Source: an uncultured Saprospiraceae bacterium
GTDB lineage: Bacteria; Bacteroidota; Bacteroidia; Chitinophagales; Saprospiraceae
Direction: 5' to 3'
Assembly: GCA_937928405.1 (NCBI GenBank)
Contig: CALFWZ010000053.1
Location: forward strand, 1-54,352
Length of the DNA: 54,352 nucleotides
In this document: positions 26,407 through 35,052 of the stretch, one piece after another
Position numbering within the stretch: the first letter of the stretch is position 1
How the letters are laid out: the number at the start of each line of letters is the position of its first letter
Notes under the pieces: model-generated
What the model saw: only the letters and a program-made list of their open reading frames with translations
Database searches by the model: none
What the model was told of the DNA's origin: nothing
Program-made: the position numbers and the translations under genes

Positions 26407-27210
26407 ATGAAATATCTCACACTTCTTTTACTTGCCTCCGTCCTATTTATCATGGGTTGTGAAGACAAGCCAGATGAACAACCAGTCACTAGCCTGGACC
26501 TTACGTGGACGGCTAATTACGATGGAGAAACTTTCCTAACTTTCAAGGATTACACCTACGCGGATGGTCGTAAAATTCAATTTAATAATCTCAATTTTTT
26601 CGTCTCGGATATCGCTTTGATTTCTGCGGATGCCAATAATGCCCAAACAGAATTAGTAGAAATTGACTATGTGGATCTTTCTTTCGATGAAACACGGACT
26701 AGTGAGGCGGAGCAAGGAAAAACCGTTTCCATTCAGGATCTTCCATTGGGCGAATACTCAGGAATCAAAATTGGTTTTGGTGTACAAGCCGATCTGAATC
26801 GTTCCAAACCAACAGATTACGGTAATGGACATCCATTAACTCGTAATTTCTGGGACGGCTGGTCTTCCTACATTTTCTCCATGATAGAAGGTGCTGCCGA
26901 TATGGACAACGATGGAAACATCGTAACCGGTGGAGCCGATACTGAAAGCTTTACTTATCACTCTGGAACAGATGAGGTTTATAATGAAGTAACCGTTAGT
27001 AAAGCAATTAATTTAGTAGATACCAATGCACCACTTCAACTAAAAATAAATGTGGCAGAGTTATTCCGTAACTCCAATATTGAATTTGACACAAATGGTG
27101 ACGGATATTTAGATATTGAAAATTTCCCTGGCACACACTCTGCCAGCGGAGAAATGACTATCGCAAAAACAATCATGGAAAATTTTGGTCGTGCTTTGAC
27201 GATTGAATAA
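26407..27210 (+). CDS. MbnP family lipoprotein
   Basis: 267 residues, lipobox IMGC (Cys18). The pattern is that of the MbnP family: KIQFNNLNFFVSDIALIS (56-73), DLPLGEYSGIKIGFGVQADLN, GHPLTRNFWDGWSSYIF (141-157, Trp149 and Trp152), EGAADMDNDGN, FTYHSG (His185) and LQLKINVAELF. In methanotroph methanobactin operons, MbnP is the partner of the di-haem enzyme MbnH, which oxidises a tryptophan of MbnP to kynurenine, creating a copper site (established knowledge). Here a di-haem peroxidase begins 10 bp after the stop, the same pairing. Two Asp-rich loops (DMDNDGN, DTNGDGYLD) look calcium-binding. Which tryptophan, if any, is modified cannot be read from the sequence. Confidence 0.82.
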   Translation: MKYLTLLLLASVLFIMGCEDKPDEQPVTSLDLTWTANYDGETFLTFKDYTYADGRKIQFNNLNFFVSDIALISADANNAQTELVEIDYVDLSFDETRTSEAEQGKTVSIQDLPLGEYSGIKIGFGVQADLNRSKPTDYGNGHPLTRNFWDGWSSYIFSMIEGAADMDNDGNIVTGGADTESFTYHSGTDEVYNEVTVSKAINLVDTNAPLQLKINVAELFRNSNIEFDTNGDGYLDIENFPGTHSASGEMTIAKTIMENFGRALTIE

Positions 27211-27220
27211 TTAATTTTAT

Positions 27221-28297
27221 TTGAAAATATTCAGCCGAATAAACGCCCTATTTATTGGGTTCTTAATCCTGGGAACAGGATGGATATGGTGTATTTCCTG
27301 TTCAGGAGATACACCATATCTTGTTTTATCTCCTTCCCTTTCTCCTACCCCTTATACCCTACCACAACCTTGGGGCTTTGGTACCATGGAGATTCCTAGT
27401 GATAATCCAATGACAGTGCAAGGAGTCGAATTAGGGCAACAGTTATTTTTTGATCCCATTCTTTCCGCTGACAGCACGATGTCCTGTGGAAGTTGCCATT
27501 TTCCAAAACGTGGCTTTACCGATAATTTACCTGTCAGCCGCGGTATCCACGGAAAACCAGGCGTTCGTAGCTCAATGAGTTTAATGAATGTTGGGTATAT
27601 GAATACGGGTTTATTTTGGGATGGACGAGTGATGGGATTGGAAGATCAAGCCTTACTTCCCGTCGCTGATTCTTCTGAATTAGCACATCAGTGGTCGCAC
27701 GTAGAGTGGAATCTCCGAAAACATCCCGAATACCGTCAGGCGTTTAGTGATGCGTTTGGCATTAGAGATACTTTGTCTTTGACCCGTGATCTCGTAGTGA
27801 AAGCACTGGCTCAGTACGAACGTAGTCTGGTGAGTAGCGGTACTTCACGCTATGATCGCTTCCGAGCTGGAACCCTCGAACTGACGCCAGATGAACAGAT
27901 CGGGTACGATTTATTTTTTGACATTTCTCCTGAAGTTAAAGATGCAGAATGTGGTAATTGTCATAATGCCCATTTATTTACTACCAACGAATTCGTCAAT
28001 AATGGTGTCCAAGCAGCTAAGACTTTAGCTGATTTTAAAGATACAGGTCGAGGAGCCATTACAGGAAACCGTTATGATAATGGCAAATTCAGAATTCCAA
28101 CACTCCGTAATATTACCCTTACTGCCCCTTATATGCATGATGGTCGGTTTGCTACTTTAGAAGAGGTCATTGACCATTATAATGAAGGAGGACAAATCTC
28201 ACCCAATATTCATTCGTTGGTACGTCCACTGGGATTAACAGAAAAGGAAAAAGGACAACTACTCGCTTTTCTACACACTTTAACCGACGAAGAGTGA
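27221..28297 (+). CDS. di-haem cytochrome c peroxidase (MauG/CcpA/MbnH superfamily), lipoprotein
   Basis: 358 residues with two haem c sites, CGSCH (Cys89, Cys92, His93) and CGNCH (Cys244, Cys247, His248), plus LTAPYMHDGRF (301-311), where the Met or Tyr supplies the distal ligand position. LFFDPILSAD and RIPTLRNI are typical of the family. A leader of about 26 residues ends near Cys27 (CISC), so it is exported for haem attachment and probably lipid-anchored. The TTG start at 27221 lies 10 bp after the MbnP stop and is needed to include the leader; the next in-frame ATG would remove it. A near-perfect 18-bp hairpin sits across codons 21-34. It may act on the adjacent MbnP protein, reduce peroxide, or both. 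Confidence 0.9.
   Translation: MKIFSRINALFIGFLILGTGWIWCISCSGDTPYLVLSPSLSPTPYTLPQPWGFGTMEIPSDNPMTVQGVELGQQLFFDPILSADSTMSCGSCHFPKRGFTDNLPVSRGIHGKPGVRSSMSLMNVGYMNTGLFWDGRVMGLEDQALLPVADSSELAHQWSHVEWNLRKHPEYRQAFSDAFGIRDTLSLTRDLVVKALAQYERSLVSSGTSRYDRFRAGTLELTPDEQIGYDLFFDISPEVKDAECGNCHNAHLFTTNEFVNNGVQAAKTLADFKDTGRGAITGNRYDNGKFRIPTLRNITLTAPYMHDGRFATLEEVIDHYNEGGQISPNIHSLVRPLGLTEKEKGQLLAFLHTLTDEE
27283..27320 (+). repeat. 18-bp near-perfect inverted repeat inside the signal-peptide coding region
   Basis: Arms 27283-27300 and 27303-27320 pair at 18 positions with one G-T wobble, leaving a 2-nt spacer. It is followed by TTGTTTTATC. It lies over codons 21-34 of the peroxidase gene, just at the lipobox, and about 75 nt after the MbnP stop. 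It could weaken transcription or translation between the two genes. Confidence 0.8.
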
Positions 28298-28342
28298 TAG
28301 GAATTCAAATCATTTTCAGAAATGTAGAATTAGTCATTATCC

Positions 28343-28415
28343 TTGATCTCAGAGAGATCAAAGTACATTAGGCATATATTTTAATGCGTTTATAGGCCCG
28401 ACCTCGGAGAGGTCG
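28343..28415. repeat. pair of related short palindromes
   Basis: TTGATCTC-AGA-GAGATCAA (28343-28361) and CGACCTC-GGA-GAGGTCG (28399-28415) share the plan GAYCTC-RGA-GAGRTC, 56 bp apart. The stems differ by compensating changes, which fits selection or copying of a hairpin. Confidence 0.75.
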
Positions 28416-28440
28416 TAGTATTTATCAAAATAATAACAAA

Positions 28441-28464
28441 ATTATTTTTCTGAATACCCCTAAT
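28441..28464. repeat. solitary MITE-like end
   Basis: The reverse complement begins ATTAGGGGTATTCAGAAA, matching the terminal repeats of the elements at 24424 and 28574. Only a weak partner is seen near 28297-28320, so this may be a decayed third copy enclosing the two palindromes. Confidence 0.5.
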
Positions 28465-28573
28465 TAAGAATTGGCTGATGTTTTACCAAAATTCCCTAGT
28501 TAGAACACAAACATTCTGATTATTTCGTTGTATTATTGAAGGATGGTGTTTAAGTAATTGTTCATAATAATGA

Positions 28574-28872
28574 ATTAGGAATGTTCAGAAAGATTTTAGG
28601 GTATAAAATATTCGAAAAAATTAATGTCCAATATCCAATGTTGAACCTGCCGGCCGGCAGGCGGATATCGAATATAGATTTGGGGTTTCAGATATTTGAG
28701 TATTCTAGAGGTAAAAGGAACAAGTGGCTTGTAGCATGAACGGATGGATTTAAAGGCCAGTTGCCTAAATGAATATTGAACATTCGAGATTGGATATTCA
28801 ATATTATCTTCGTAATGTTTGGGCGTTAAATTAAGAAACAAAGTAGCAAAATTATTTCTGAACACCCTTAAT
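28574..28872. mobile_element. MITE-like element, copy 2 (299 bp)
   Basis: Left end 28574-28600 begins ATTAGGAATGTTCAGAAAGA. The reverse complement of 28848-28872 begins ATTAAGGGTGTTCAGAAA. The interior has the 16-bp perfect palindrome CCTGCCGGCCGGCAGG (28646-28661), preceded by the same AATATCCA-TGTTGAA words as copy 1. No real coding frame. It lies between the two di-haem peroxidase genes. Confidence 0.72.
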
Positions 28873-28929
28873 AGAAGTTACTTATAATAAAAAATCACTA
28901 CGCTTTAACGAATCTTACGATCAAGCTTT

Positions 28930-30063
28930 ATGAATAAATTTCCTTCGTTATTAATTACCGGTATTTCTATTCTATTATTATTGCTAACCGCAGTAGCTTG
29001 TGGGGATAAGGAACCGATCGATCCAGGTCCTATTGACTTACCGAACGACTTACTGCAATTTCCCTACGAACCAGAAACCCACACGGTAGATTATCCTGAC
29101 TGGCTTGGTGAGATGGAAATCCCGGAAGATAACCCAATGACCGTACAGGGAATTGAACTAGGACGCAGATTATTTTTTGACCCTATCCTATCAGCCGATA
29201 GCACCATGTCCTGTAGCAGTTGCCATAATCCTACGCAATCATTTACGGACGGCTTGGCGACTAGTCCTGGAATCGATGGGAATTTAGGCAGGCGAAGTGC
29301 CATGAGTCTAATCAACATTGCCTTTGTCAATAACGGCCTAAACTGGAATGGTAGCTCGCAGACCTTAGAAGAACAAGCATTAGAACCCGTCACCAATGAA
29401 GTAGAGCTCCACGAAACTTGGCCTAATGTAATTAGCAAGCTCCAAAGGCACGAAAGCTATCCTCAGTATTTTCGGGAAGCTTTTGGCATTTCAGATCGAG
29501 ATGAGATGACCAAAGAATTGGCTGCTAAAGCCATTGCGCAGTTTGAGCGCACCTTAATTAGTTATAATTCAAGATATGATCAGATTCGATATGGAACAGG
29601 CATTTTTTTCGAAGATAATGAGTTCAACGGACGGGATTTATTCTTCTTTGAACAAGCTACTGTATTCGATGAACATCCAGGCTGCAGTCATTGTCATGGC
29701 GGCGTACAATTTGCAGAACCAGATTTTTTTAATAATGGCTTGACTGAAGCGGCTACTTTTGCTGACTTTCCAGATAAAGGTCTTGGAGAAGTCACCAACG
29801 TACCAAGTGATAATGGTTTATTCCGTCCACCTTCTCTACGAAATATTGCGTTGACGGCACCCTATATGCACGATGGTCGATTTGCTACTTTAGAAGAAGT
29901 CATTGATCATTATAGTTCAGGTGGTCATCCTTCCCCTAACGTTAGTGCCAATATCCGGCCTTTTACACTCAGCCCCCAAGAGCGGGATGACCTGATTGCT
30001 TTTTTACATACACTGACCGATACCAGTTTTATTAATAATCCGGCTTTTCAGAGCCCTTTTTAA
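28930..30063 (+). CDS. second di-haem cytochrome c peroxidase, lipoprotein
   Basis: 377 residues, lipobox AVAC (Cys24) followed by a Pro/Asp-rich linker. Haem sites CSSCH (Cys95, Cys98, His99) and CSHCH (Cys252, Cys255, His256). It is clearly paralogous to the protein at 27221: both share EIP-DNPMTVQG, ELG-LFFDPILSADSTMSC, and TAPYMHDGRFATLEEVIDHY. The ATG start gives a normal leader, so unlike its paralogue it needs no rare start. It is separated from the MbnP-peroxidase pair by 632 bp containing a MITE-like insertion, which suggests the four genes were once closer or that the second copy arose by duplication. A role beside MbnP or as a plain peroxide-reducing enzyme is open. Confidence 0.9.
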   Translation: MNKFPSLLITGISILLLLLTAVACGDKEPIDPGPIDLPNDLLQFPYEPETHTVDYPDWLGEMEIPEDNPMTVQGIELGRRLFFDPILSADSTMSCSSCHNPTQSFTDGLATSPGIDGNLGRRSAMSLINIAFVNNGLNWNGSSQTLEEQALEPVTNEVELHETWPNVISKLQRHESYPQYFREAFGISDRDEMTKELAAKAIAQFERTLISYNSRYDQIRYGTGIFFEDNEFNGRDLFFFEQATVFDEHPGCSHCHGGVQFAEPDFFNNGLTEAATFADFPDKGLGEVTNVPSDNGLFRPPSLRNIALTAPYMHDGRFATLEEVIDHYSSGGHPSPNVSANIRPFTLSPQERDDLIAFLHTLTDTSFINNPAFQSPF

Positions 30064-30513
30064 TTACGTATGGAAATCAGGAGTTGAAAGTGAAGCAAAT
30101 AATCTCTTTTATTGAAAATTGAGTTAAAAAAATTTTAATCCCTGATTCCTGTCTAACAATTTTACGATTTTCTTTTTTTACAAAATAAAACTCGGTAAAT
30201 AAAAGGTAGTGACGAGCGTCATTCGGAATACTTGTTCATTACCATACCCTCTTCACATTTCGTTCAAAAATATGTGTTCGTTTTTCAGGCTCACTAGCTT
30301 GCACTACCCTACTTTTGGTACGCTGTTTGCCTAACTTTAGATACAACCATATCACACATAACCAATCCAGCAAAGTCAATCTTGACATTAATCAAATCCC
30401 CTTTGATTATCAGATGACTTTTTCCCTCGCTACCCATATCCCCTGTTTGGTGTGCCGTTAGGTAATTCTTACCGAAGCACCGGCTTTTATCCTACTTTTA
30501 AAAATACAGTATT
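30064..30513. other. intergenic region upstream of the subtilase
   Basis: 450 bp without a convincing frame. TACTTTTG at 30310-30317 fits the TAnnTTTG box, but no TTG is found at the right distance, so it is only a weak promoter candidate and would leave a 190-nt leader. No terminator-quality hairpin was found after the peroxidase gene. Confidence 0.35.
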
Positions 30514-33500
30514 ATGAAACGTTCATTTTGCGCATTTTGCGTAATAATGCTTCTGATGGGTATGTCCTTTTCGACATATGCACAAGGTAATGAGGGAAAA
30601 AACAAGCTACCGGGCGTAGCATTATTTCAGAGTAATCCACAAGCTTTTGCAGCAGCAAAATACGATGGGTATTATTTTGTTAATTTGAGCTTTGATCAAA
30701 TTCCCAATGCGCAGCAACAAGCAGTATTAGCACAAGAAGGAATTCAATTATTATCTTTCCAATCTGGAAAAACGTTTAGAGCTGCCATTTCCGTAAACAA
30801 AAAAAATACAGATTTAGGAGCGCTTGGCATCCATAATATTACCACCATTCCCGCCACTAGTAAATACAATCCGATATTACTAGAAGAGACCATTCCTGTG
30901 CACGCCCAACGTGCTAATGAAAAGGTTGCTATGGCGATTATCTTCAACAATAATATTTCAAATAAGAACATTCAAGAGGTATTACTAGACTTTGATGTAC
31001 AAAATATAGAAAACACACACCGCAATGGTAAAACCATTATTGCGGAAGTCAATCTAGATCAATTAGCCGCGTTATCCAATCATCCGGCCATCCACTTTGT
31101 AGATTTACTTCAGGAACCTGTGTCCATGCTAAATCACGAAGTGAAGACACACCAAAATATTAATATTCTTAATTCCATCCTTCCTGGCGGATTTGGATTA
31201 AAAGGAGCAGGTGTTACGGTAGGAGTTGGAGATGGCGGAGAGTTGGGGAGTCATATTGATTTTGACGATCGTATTATCAACTATGCCAACGGAAGTTATT
31301 CTTCTTTTGGTGATCATGGTGATCATGTTACTGGTATCATTGGTGCCGCAGGACATATTAACGAACGGCACAGAGGGATTGCACCACTCAGTGATATTAT
31401 TACACAAAAAACAAGTTTAATAACTTACTATGCTCAAGACTATTGGGAAGATCATCAAATGGTCTTAACCAATAACTCTTATGGAACAAGTTTTCTCTGT
31501 TCAGCGAATGGAGCATATAATTATACCAGCCAAACGTTGGATGCACAGATGCGAGATCTTCCAAAGATGCTACACATTTTTGCAGCTGGAAACAGTGGTT
31601 CAAAAACCTGTGATCCTTATCCGCAAGGTTACAGAACCGTATTACGGTATTACCAAAGTGCTAAAAATGTACTCACGGTAGGAAATGTAGATGAGAATTT
31701 AAATCTAAGTAATGGTTCCAGTCGAGGGCCCGTAGCAGATGGGCGATTAAAACCAGAAATCTGTGGAATTGGTACGAATGTTTATTCTACGGGGAGAGAT
31801 TTTAATTACCGTAAAAAAGGAGGAACCAGTATGGCCGCTCCAGCTGTTGTCGGTACGATGGCCTTGATGAATGAGGCCTACCGAGCAGAAAATGACGGAG
31901 AGATTCCTGATGGTGGACTCATGAAAGCAATTGCCTGTAATACCGCTCAAGATTTAGGAAATCCGGGACCAGATTATTTTCATGGATTTGGATTAATCAA
32001 TGGTCGTCGCGCGGTTGAGGTGATCAATCAAGGTAATTTCTATTCAAATACGATTACCCAAGATGATCATCAACAACAGCCAATAACCGTCACAGCAGGT
32101 CAGGCACAACTAAACATCATGTTATACTGGCCAGATAAAGAAGCAGATTTAAGTGCCACAAAAGCACTTGTAAACGATTTGGATTTGGTCGTTCTAGATC
32201 CGAATGGTGTTCCAGTTTTACCTTGGGTTTTGAATCCATCACCCAATGCAGTCGATCAACCTGCTCAACGTGGGGTGGATACCTTAAACAATATTGAGCA
32301 AGTGACGATAGCTCAACCAATACCGGGCGTTTATACCGTCATTGTTTCCGGAACACTGGTACCGGGAGGGAATCAAAATTACTACGTTACCCACGAAATA
32401 ATCAACAACGATGTAACCCTGACTTACCCTTTTGGTGGAGAACAATTGGTTCCTGGAGAAGTGGAACGTATTCGTTGGGAAGCCGCACCAGACAACACGC
32501 GTAACTTTACATTAGAATATTCTATCGATAATGGGAATAGTTGGACCACCATTTCTAACAATGTAGCGCCAGCTGATAGAAGTTATAACTGGACCGTTCC
32601 AGCTAGTTTTACAGCGCAAGGCATTATCAAAATAAGTAATTCAGATGCTTCCAATCGGTATTCCCAAAATGACACGCCTTTTAATATAAAATCTATTCCT
32701 ACCAACCTGGTAGTAGAAACCATGTGTGAAAACATGCTAAGCTTTACCTGGGATGGAGATAGTGGAGAAGATTACGAACTTTGCTATTATGATGGTACAA
32801 AAATGCAGGCATTGGATACCGTCAGAAATACCGTTTTTGAATTGGATGATCCTCGTCTTGAATCGGGCACTCAATACTGGTTTGCGGTACGAAAGTTAGA
32901 TGGTCGACGAACAGAAGCCATTAGCGCGGTACCACAACTTACCGGAAATTGTCCTTGGGATTTTGATGTAACCTTAAGAGCTATTAACGTGCAAAGAATT
33001 GGTCGAGCTGAGACTTCTATTGCACTCAGTAATCAAGAAGATATCGAAGTACTAATTCTTAACCAAGGCGTAGAACCAGTATCTGACTTGACGGTTAGTT
33101 ATCAACTAAATCATGGAACTATCATCTCTGAGATGGTTCCCACTACTATTGCACCAGGAGATTCTCTTACGTACGCTTTTGTGCAAAAAGCAAATTTATT
33201 CACGCCTGGACTGTACAAGATAGATGCTTGGATCAGCAGTGAACAGGATAGTCGTATTCAAAACGATAGTATTGTTGGATTAGTAACCGCTAAACAACTT
33301 CCCAATAATCCTGTAAACCTAAGTCCTACTAATCCAATTCAAGAGCGATTTATAGCAGCAGACTATACTAATTATCAAACTACCACCACCGGACTACCGG
33401 GAATAGAAGGGTGGGACTACCAAACTGCTAACGAGCAGTCAGCACTATTAATCAATCAAAACACCGAGGCAGCTCATTTAGTACCTCGAGCAGATGAGTT

Positions 33501-34431
33501 GGCTCCTGATTATAATAATCAAATTTCATGGACGCTTAATTTATCCAGATTTGACTTAAACGGTCCCGATATTCTATTGAGTTTTGAATATCTGAATGAT
33601 ACCTTAGCACCACTTAGTAGACCTACCTATCAATCCAATCAAGTACTGATTAGAGGAGGAGATCAAGATGAGTGGCAATTATTAACCACTATCCAAGGAA
33701 GCGGAGAGCAATGGGAAGTTGTTCGAGACCTAAACATCAGTGAAGTGTTGAGAACCGCCGAACAACCCTTCTCTAGTAGCTTTCAAGTACAGTTTCAGCA
33801 ACTAAGTGAAAGTGGACTAGCGATCGATAACGTAACGTTATCACAACTAAATGTCCTCCCGGTAGAACTAGTGGATTTTCAGGCCAGACAAGTCCTAGCG
33901 GATGTACAACTGACCTGGGAAACACAATCCGAAAGCAATAACGACTATTTTGACATCGAACTGGCCATTGGCGACGAGGCGGTCTTACAGGACCAATTTA
34001 TCGTCATCGGACAGCAGAGAGGAAATGGCACAACTAACATACCTACTTTTTATGAATTCATGGATCAACAACCCAAGAAAGCTGGAAACCGATATTATCG
34101 GCTAAAGCAAGTAGACTTCGACGGAACGTATTCGTACTCTCCGATTCGCATGATCTCCTTTCCTTCTGGCGTTCAGGTGGAAGTTTATCCAAATCCTTTT
34201 TGCAGTATACTGAAATTACATTACCAAAGCAGTACGGCCAAAGAACTGACCATCCAATTAGTGGATAGCCAGGGAAGAATAGTACTGTCAACCAAAAAAC
34301 ATACTGTAGAAGGTGAACAAACACTGGATATTCCGGTCGATCAAACCCTAATGGAGGGAACTTATTATCTGAGGATTCCCGAGGAGACAATGTTCTTGCC
34401 AAGGGCAGTGGTCAAGACCAGAACCAACTAG
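30514..34431 (+). CDS. T9SS-exported subtilisin-like serine protease (S8)
   Basis: 1305 residues. Signal peptide 1-23 (MSFSTYAQG). An inhibitor-like propeptide fills about 25-215. The S8 catalytic domain has Asp240 (VGVGDGGELG), His271 (GDHGDHVTG) and Ser439 (GGTSMAAP), with the oxyanion Asn in AAGNSGS, so the triad is intact. A jelly-roll-like domain follows (NDLDLVVLDPNG), then an Ig/Kre9-like domain (LTYPFGGEQL), an Fn3-like domain with LSFTWDGDSGEDYELCYYD, and a CARDB-type segment (VLILNQGVEPVSDL). The end is a type A T9SS domain: VEVYPNPF, LVDSQGRIVL, GTYYLRIP. It is likely an extracellular degradative protease. Monocistronic, with a terminator right after. Confidence 0.92.
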   Translation: MKRSFCAFCVIMLLMGMSFSTYAQGNEGKNKLPGVALFQSNPQAFAAAKYDGYYFVNLSFDQIPNAQQQAVLAQEGIQLLSFQSGKTFRAAISVNKKNTDLGALGIHNITTIPATSKYNPILLEETIPVHAQRANEKVAMAIIFNNNISNKNIQEVLLDFDVQNIENTHRNGKTIIAEVNLDQLAALSNHPAIHFVDLLQEPVSMLNHEVKTHQNINILNSILPGGFGLKGAGVTVGVGDGGELGSHIDFDDRIINYANGSYSSFGDHGDHVTGIIGAAGHINERHRGIAPLSDIITQKTSLITYYAQDYWEDHQMVLTNNSYGTSFLCSANGAYNYTSQTLDAQMRDLPKMLHIFAAGNSGSKTCDPYPQGYRTVLRYYQSAKNVLTVGNVDENLNLSNGSSRGPVADGRLKPEICGIGTNVYSTGRDFNYRKKGGTSMAAPAVVGTMALMNEAYRAENDGEIPDGGLMKAIACNTAQDLGNPGPDYFHGFGLINGRRAVEVINQGNFYSNTITQDDHQQQPITVTAGQAQLNIMLYWPDKEADLSATKALVNDLDLVVLDPNGVPVLPWVLNPSPNAVDQPAQRGVDTLNNIEQVTIAQPIPGVYTVIVSGTLVPGGNQNYYVTHEIINNDVTLTYPFGGEQLVPGEVERIRWEAAPDNTRNFTLEYSIDNGNSWTTISNNVAPADRSYNWTVPASFTAQGIIKISNSDASNRYSQNDTPFNIKSIPTNLVVETMCENMLSFTWDGDSGEDYELCYYDGTKMQALDTVRNTVFELDDPRLESGTQYWFAVRKLDGRRTEAISAVPQLTGNCPWDFDVTLRAINVQRIGRAETSIALSNQEDIEVLILNQGVEPVSDLTVSYQLNHGTIISEMVPTTIAPGDSLTYAFVQKANLFTPGLYKIDAWISSEQDSRIQNDSIVGLVTAKQLPNNPVNLSPTNPIQERFIAADYTNYQTTTTGLPGIEGWDYQTANEQSALLINQNTEAAHLVPRADELAPDYNNQISWTLNLSRFDLNGPDILLSFEYLNDTLAPLSRPTYQSNQVLIRGGDQDEWQLLTTIQGSGEQWEVVRDLNISEVLRTAEQPFSSSFQVQFQQLSESGLAIDNVTLSQLNVLPVELVDFQARQVLADVQLTWETQSESNNDYFDIELAIGDEAVLQDQFIVIGQQRGNGTTNIPTFYEFMDQQPKKAGNRYYRLKQVDFDGTYSYSPIRMISFPSGVQVEVYPNPFCSILKLHYQSSTAKELTIQLVDSQGRIVLSTKKHTVEGEQTLDIPVDQTLMEGTYYLRIPEETMFLPRAVVKTRTN

Positions 34432-34474
34432 TAAATGTTCACCGAAGGATGAACCATAATTGGAATGAAACGAA

Positions 34475-34507
34475 AGGCAAACACGTAAGTGTTTGTCTTT
34501 TTTTTTG
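34475..34507 (+). terminator. intrinsic terminator after the subtilase gene
   Basis: AGGCAAACAC-GTAA-GTGTTTGTCT hairpin followed by a T run. Confidence 0.88.
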
Positions 34508-34779
34508 GAAAAATGGATCATTTTCCCGCTTTTTTATTAAAAAATAAAGAAAAAACACATTCATTTTAGCAAGATTTTTATTTATTTTTTTCACAAAAAA
34601 TATAAACTAAAAATCATAAATTACTAATTATCAACTACTTAACTTTTTACACTACAAATATAAAATTGCACAATATCCGAATTTTGTCTTTTGTTTAACC
34701 TTAGTTTATACCGATTATTGTAATGTGGAAAGAAAGTAATAGTGTAGAAAGGTGAACAAAAGGGTTCATCGAGACAAAA

Positions 34780-34992
34780 TGTATATGTTCATGGGATTAT
34801 AATTTGTTGATAGTGAGTCGTCCCGAATTCAGTTCGGGACGATTCCTACTAGCTTTCTTCCCTTGTAAAGATAAAAAGCCGTTTCACCATCCTGATTGCA
34901 AAAAGTATTGTGAAATGCCACCCTTAACTGGGTGTTTTCTCGGCGATAAGCCGAGAACTAATTGTATATGTTCATGGGATTATAATTTGTTG
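34780..34992. repeat. 30-bp exact direct repeat, two copies 183 bp apart
   Basis: Copies at 34780-34809 and 34963-34992 are identical, starting TGTATATGTTCATGGGATTA. Each is followed within about 10 nt by a 10-bp perfect hairpin, whose sequence differs: TCGTCCCGAA/TTCGGGACGA at 34818-34842, and AGTTGTCTAG/CTAGACAACT at 34997-35025. The second copy is also preceded by an 8-bp hairpin TTCTCGGC/GCCGAGAA (34937-34957). Confidence 0.85.
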
Positions 34993-35052
34993 TAGTAGTT
35001 GTCTAGGCTAAGTGTCTAGACAACTTTACTTTTTTAGGGATGACCGAATGAT

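Larger units (their letters stand above)
28298..28929. other. repeat-rich intergenic region between the two peroxidase genes
   Basis: 632 bp without a gene. It contains two short look-alike palindromes (28343-28361, 28399-28415), a lone end-like repeat at 28441-28464 and the MITE-like copy at 28574-28872. The last 57 bp lead to the second peroxidase. No clear promoter box. Confidence 0.55.

Noticed and set aside
28596..28865. 89-residue minus-strand frame in the MITE-like element
   Set aside because: It lies wholly within a noncoding repeat, and copy 1 of the same element does not keep the frame.
25509..30063. Methanobactin operon
   Set aside because: MbnP-like and di-haem genes are present, but no precursor peptide or MbnB/MbnC-type biosynthesis genes were seen in the window.
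34804..34995. 63-residue frame across the 30-bp direct repeats
   Set aside because: The frame begins in one repeat and ends in the other, crosses perfect hairpins and shows no protein-like pattern.
34780..35025. CRISPR array
   Set aside because: Only two repeat copies 183 bp apart, no regular spacers and no cas genes in the window.
34780..35025. Integron attC-like sites
   Set aside because: No integrase gene, no recognisable core sites, and the spacing between repeats holds no gene cassette.
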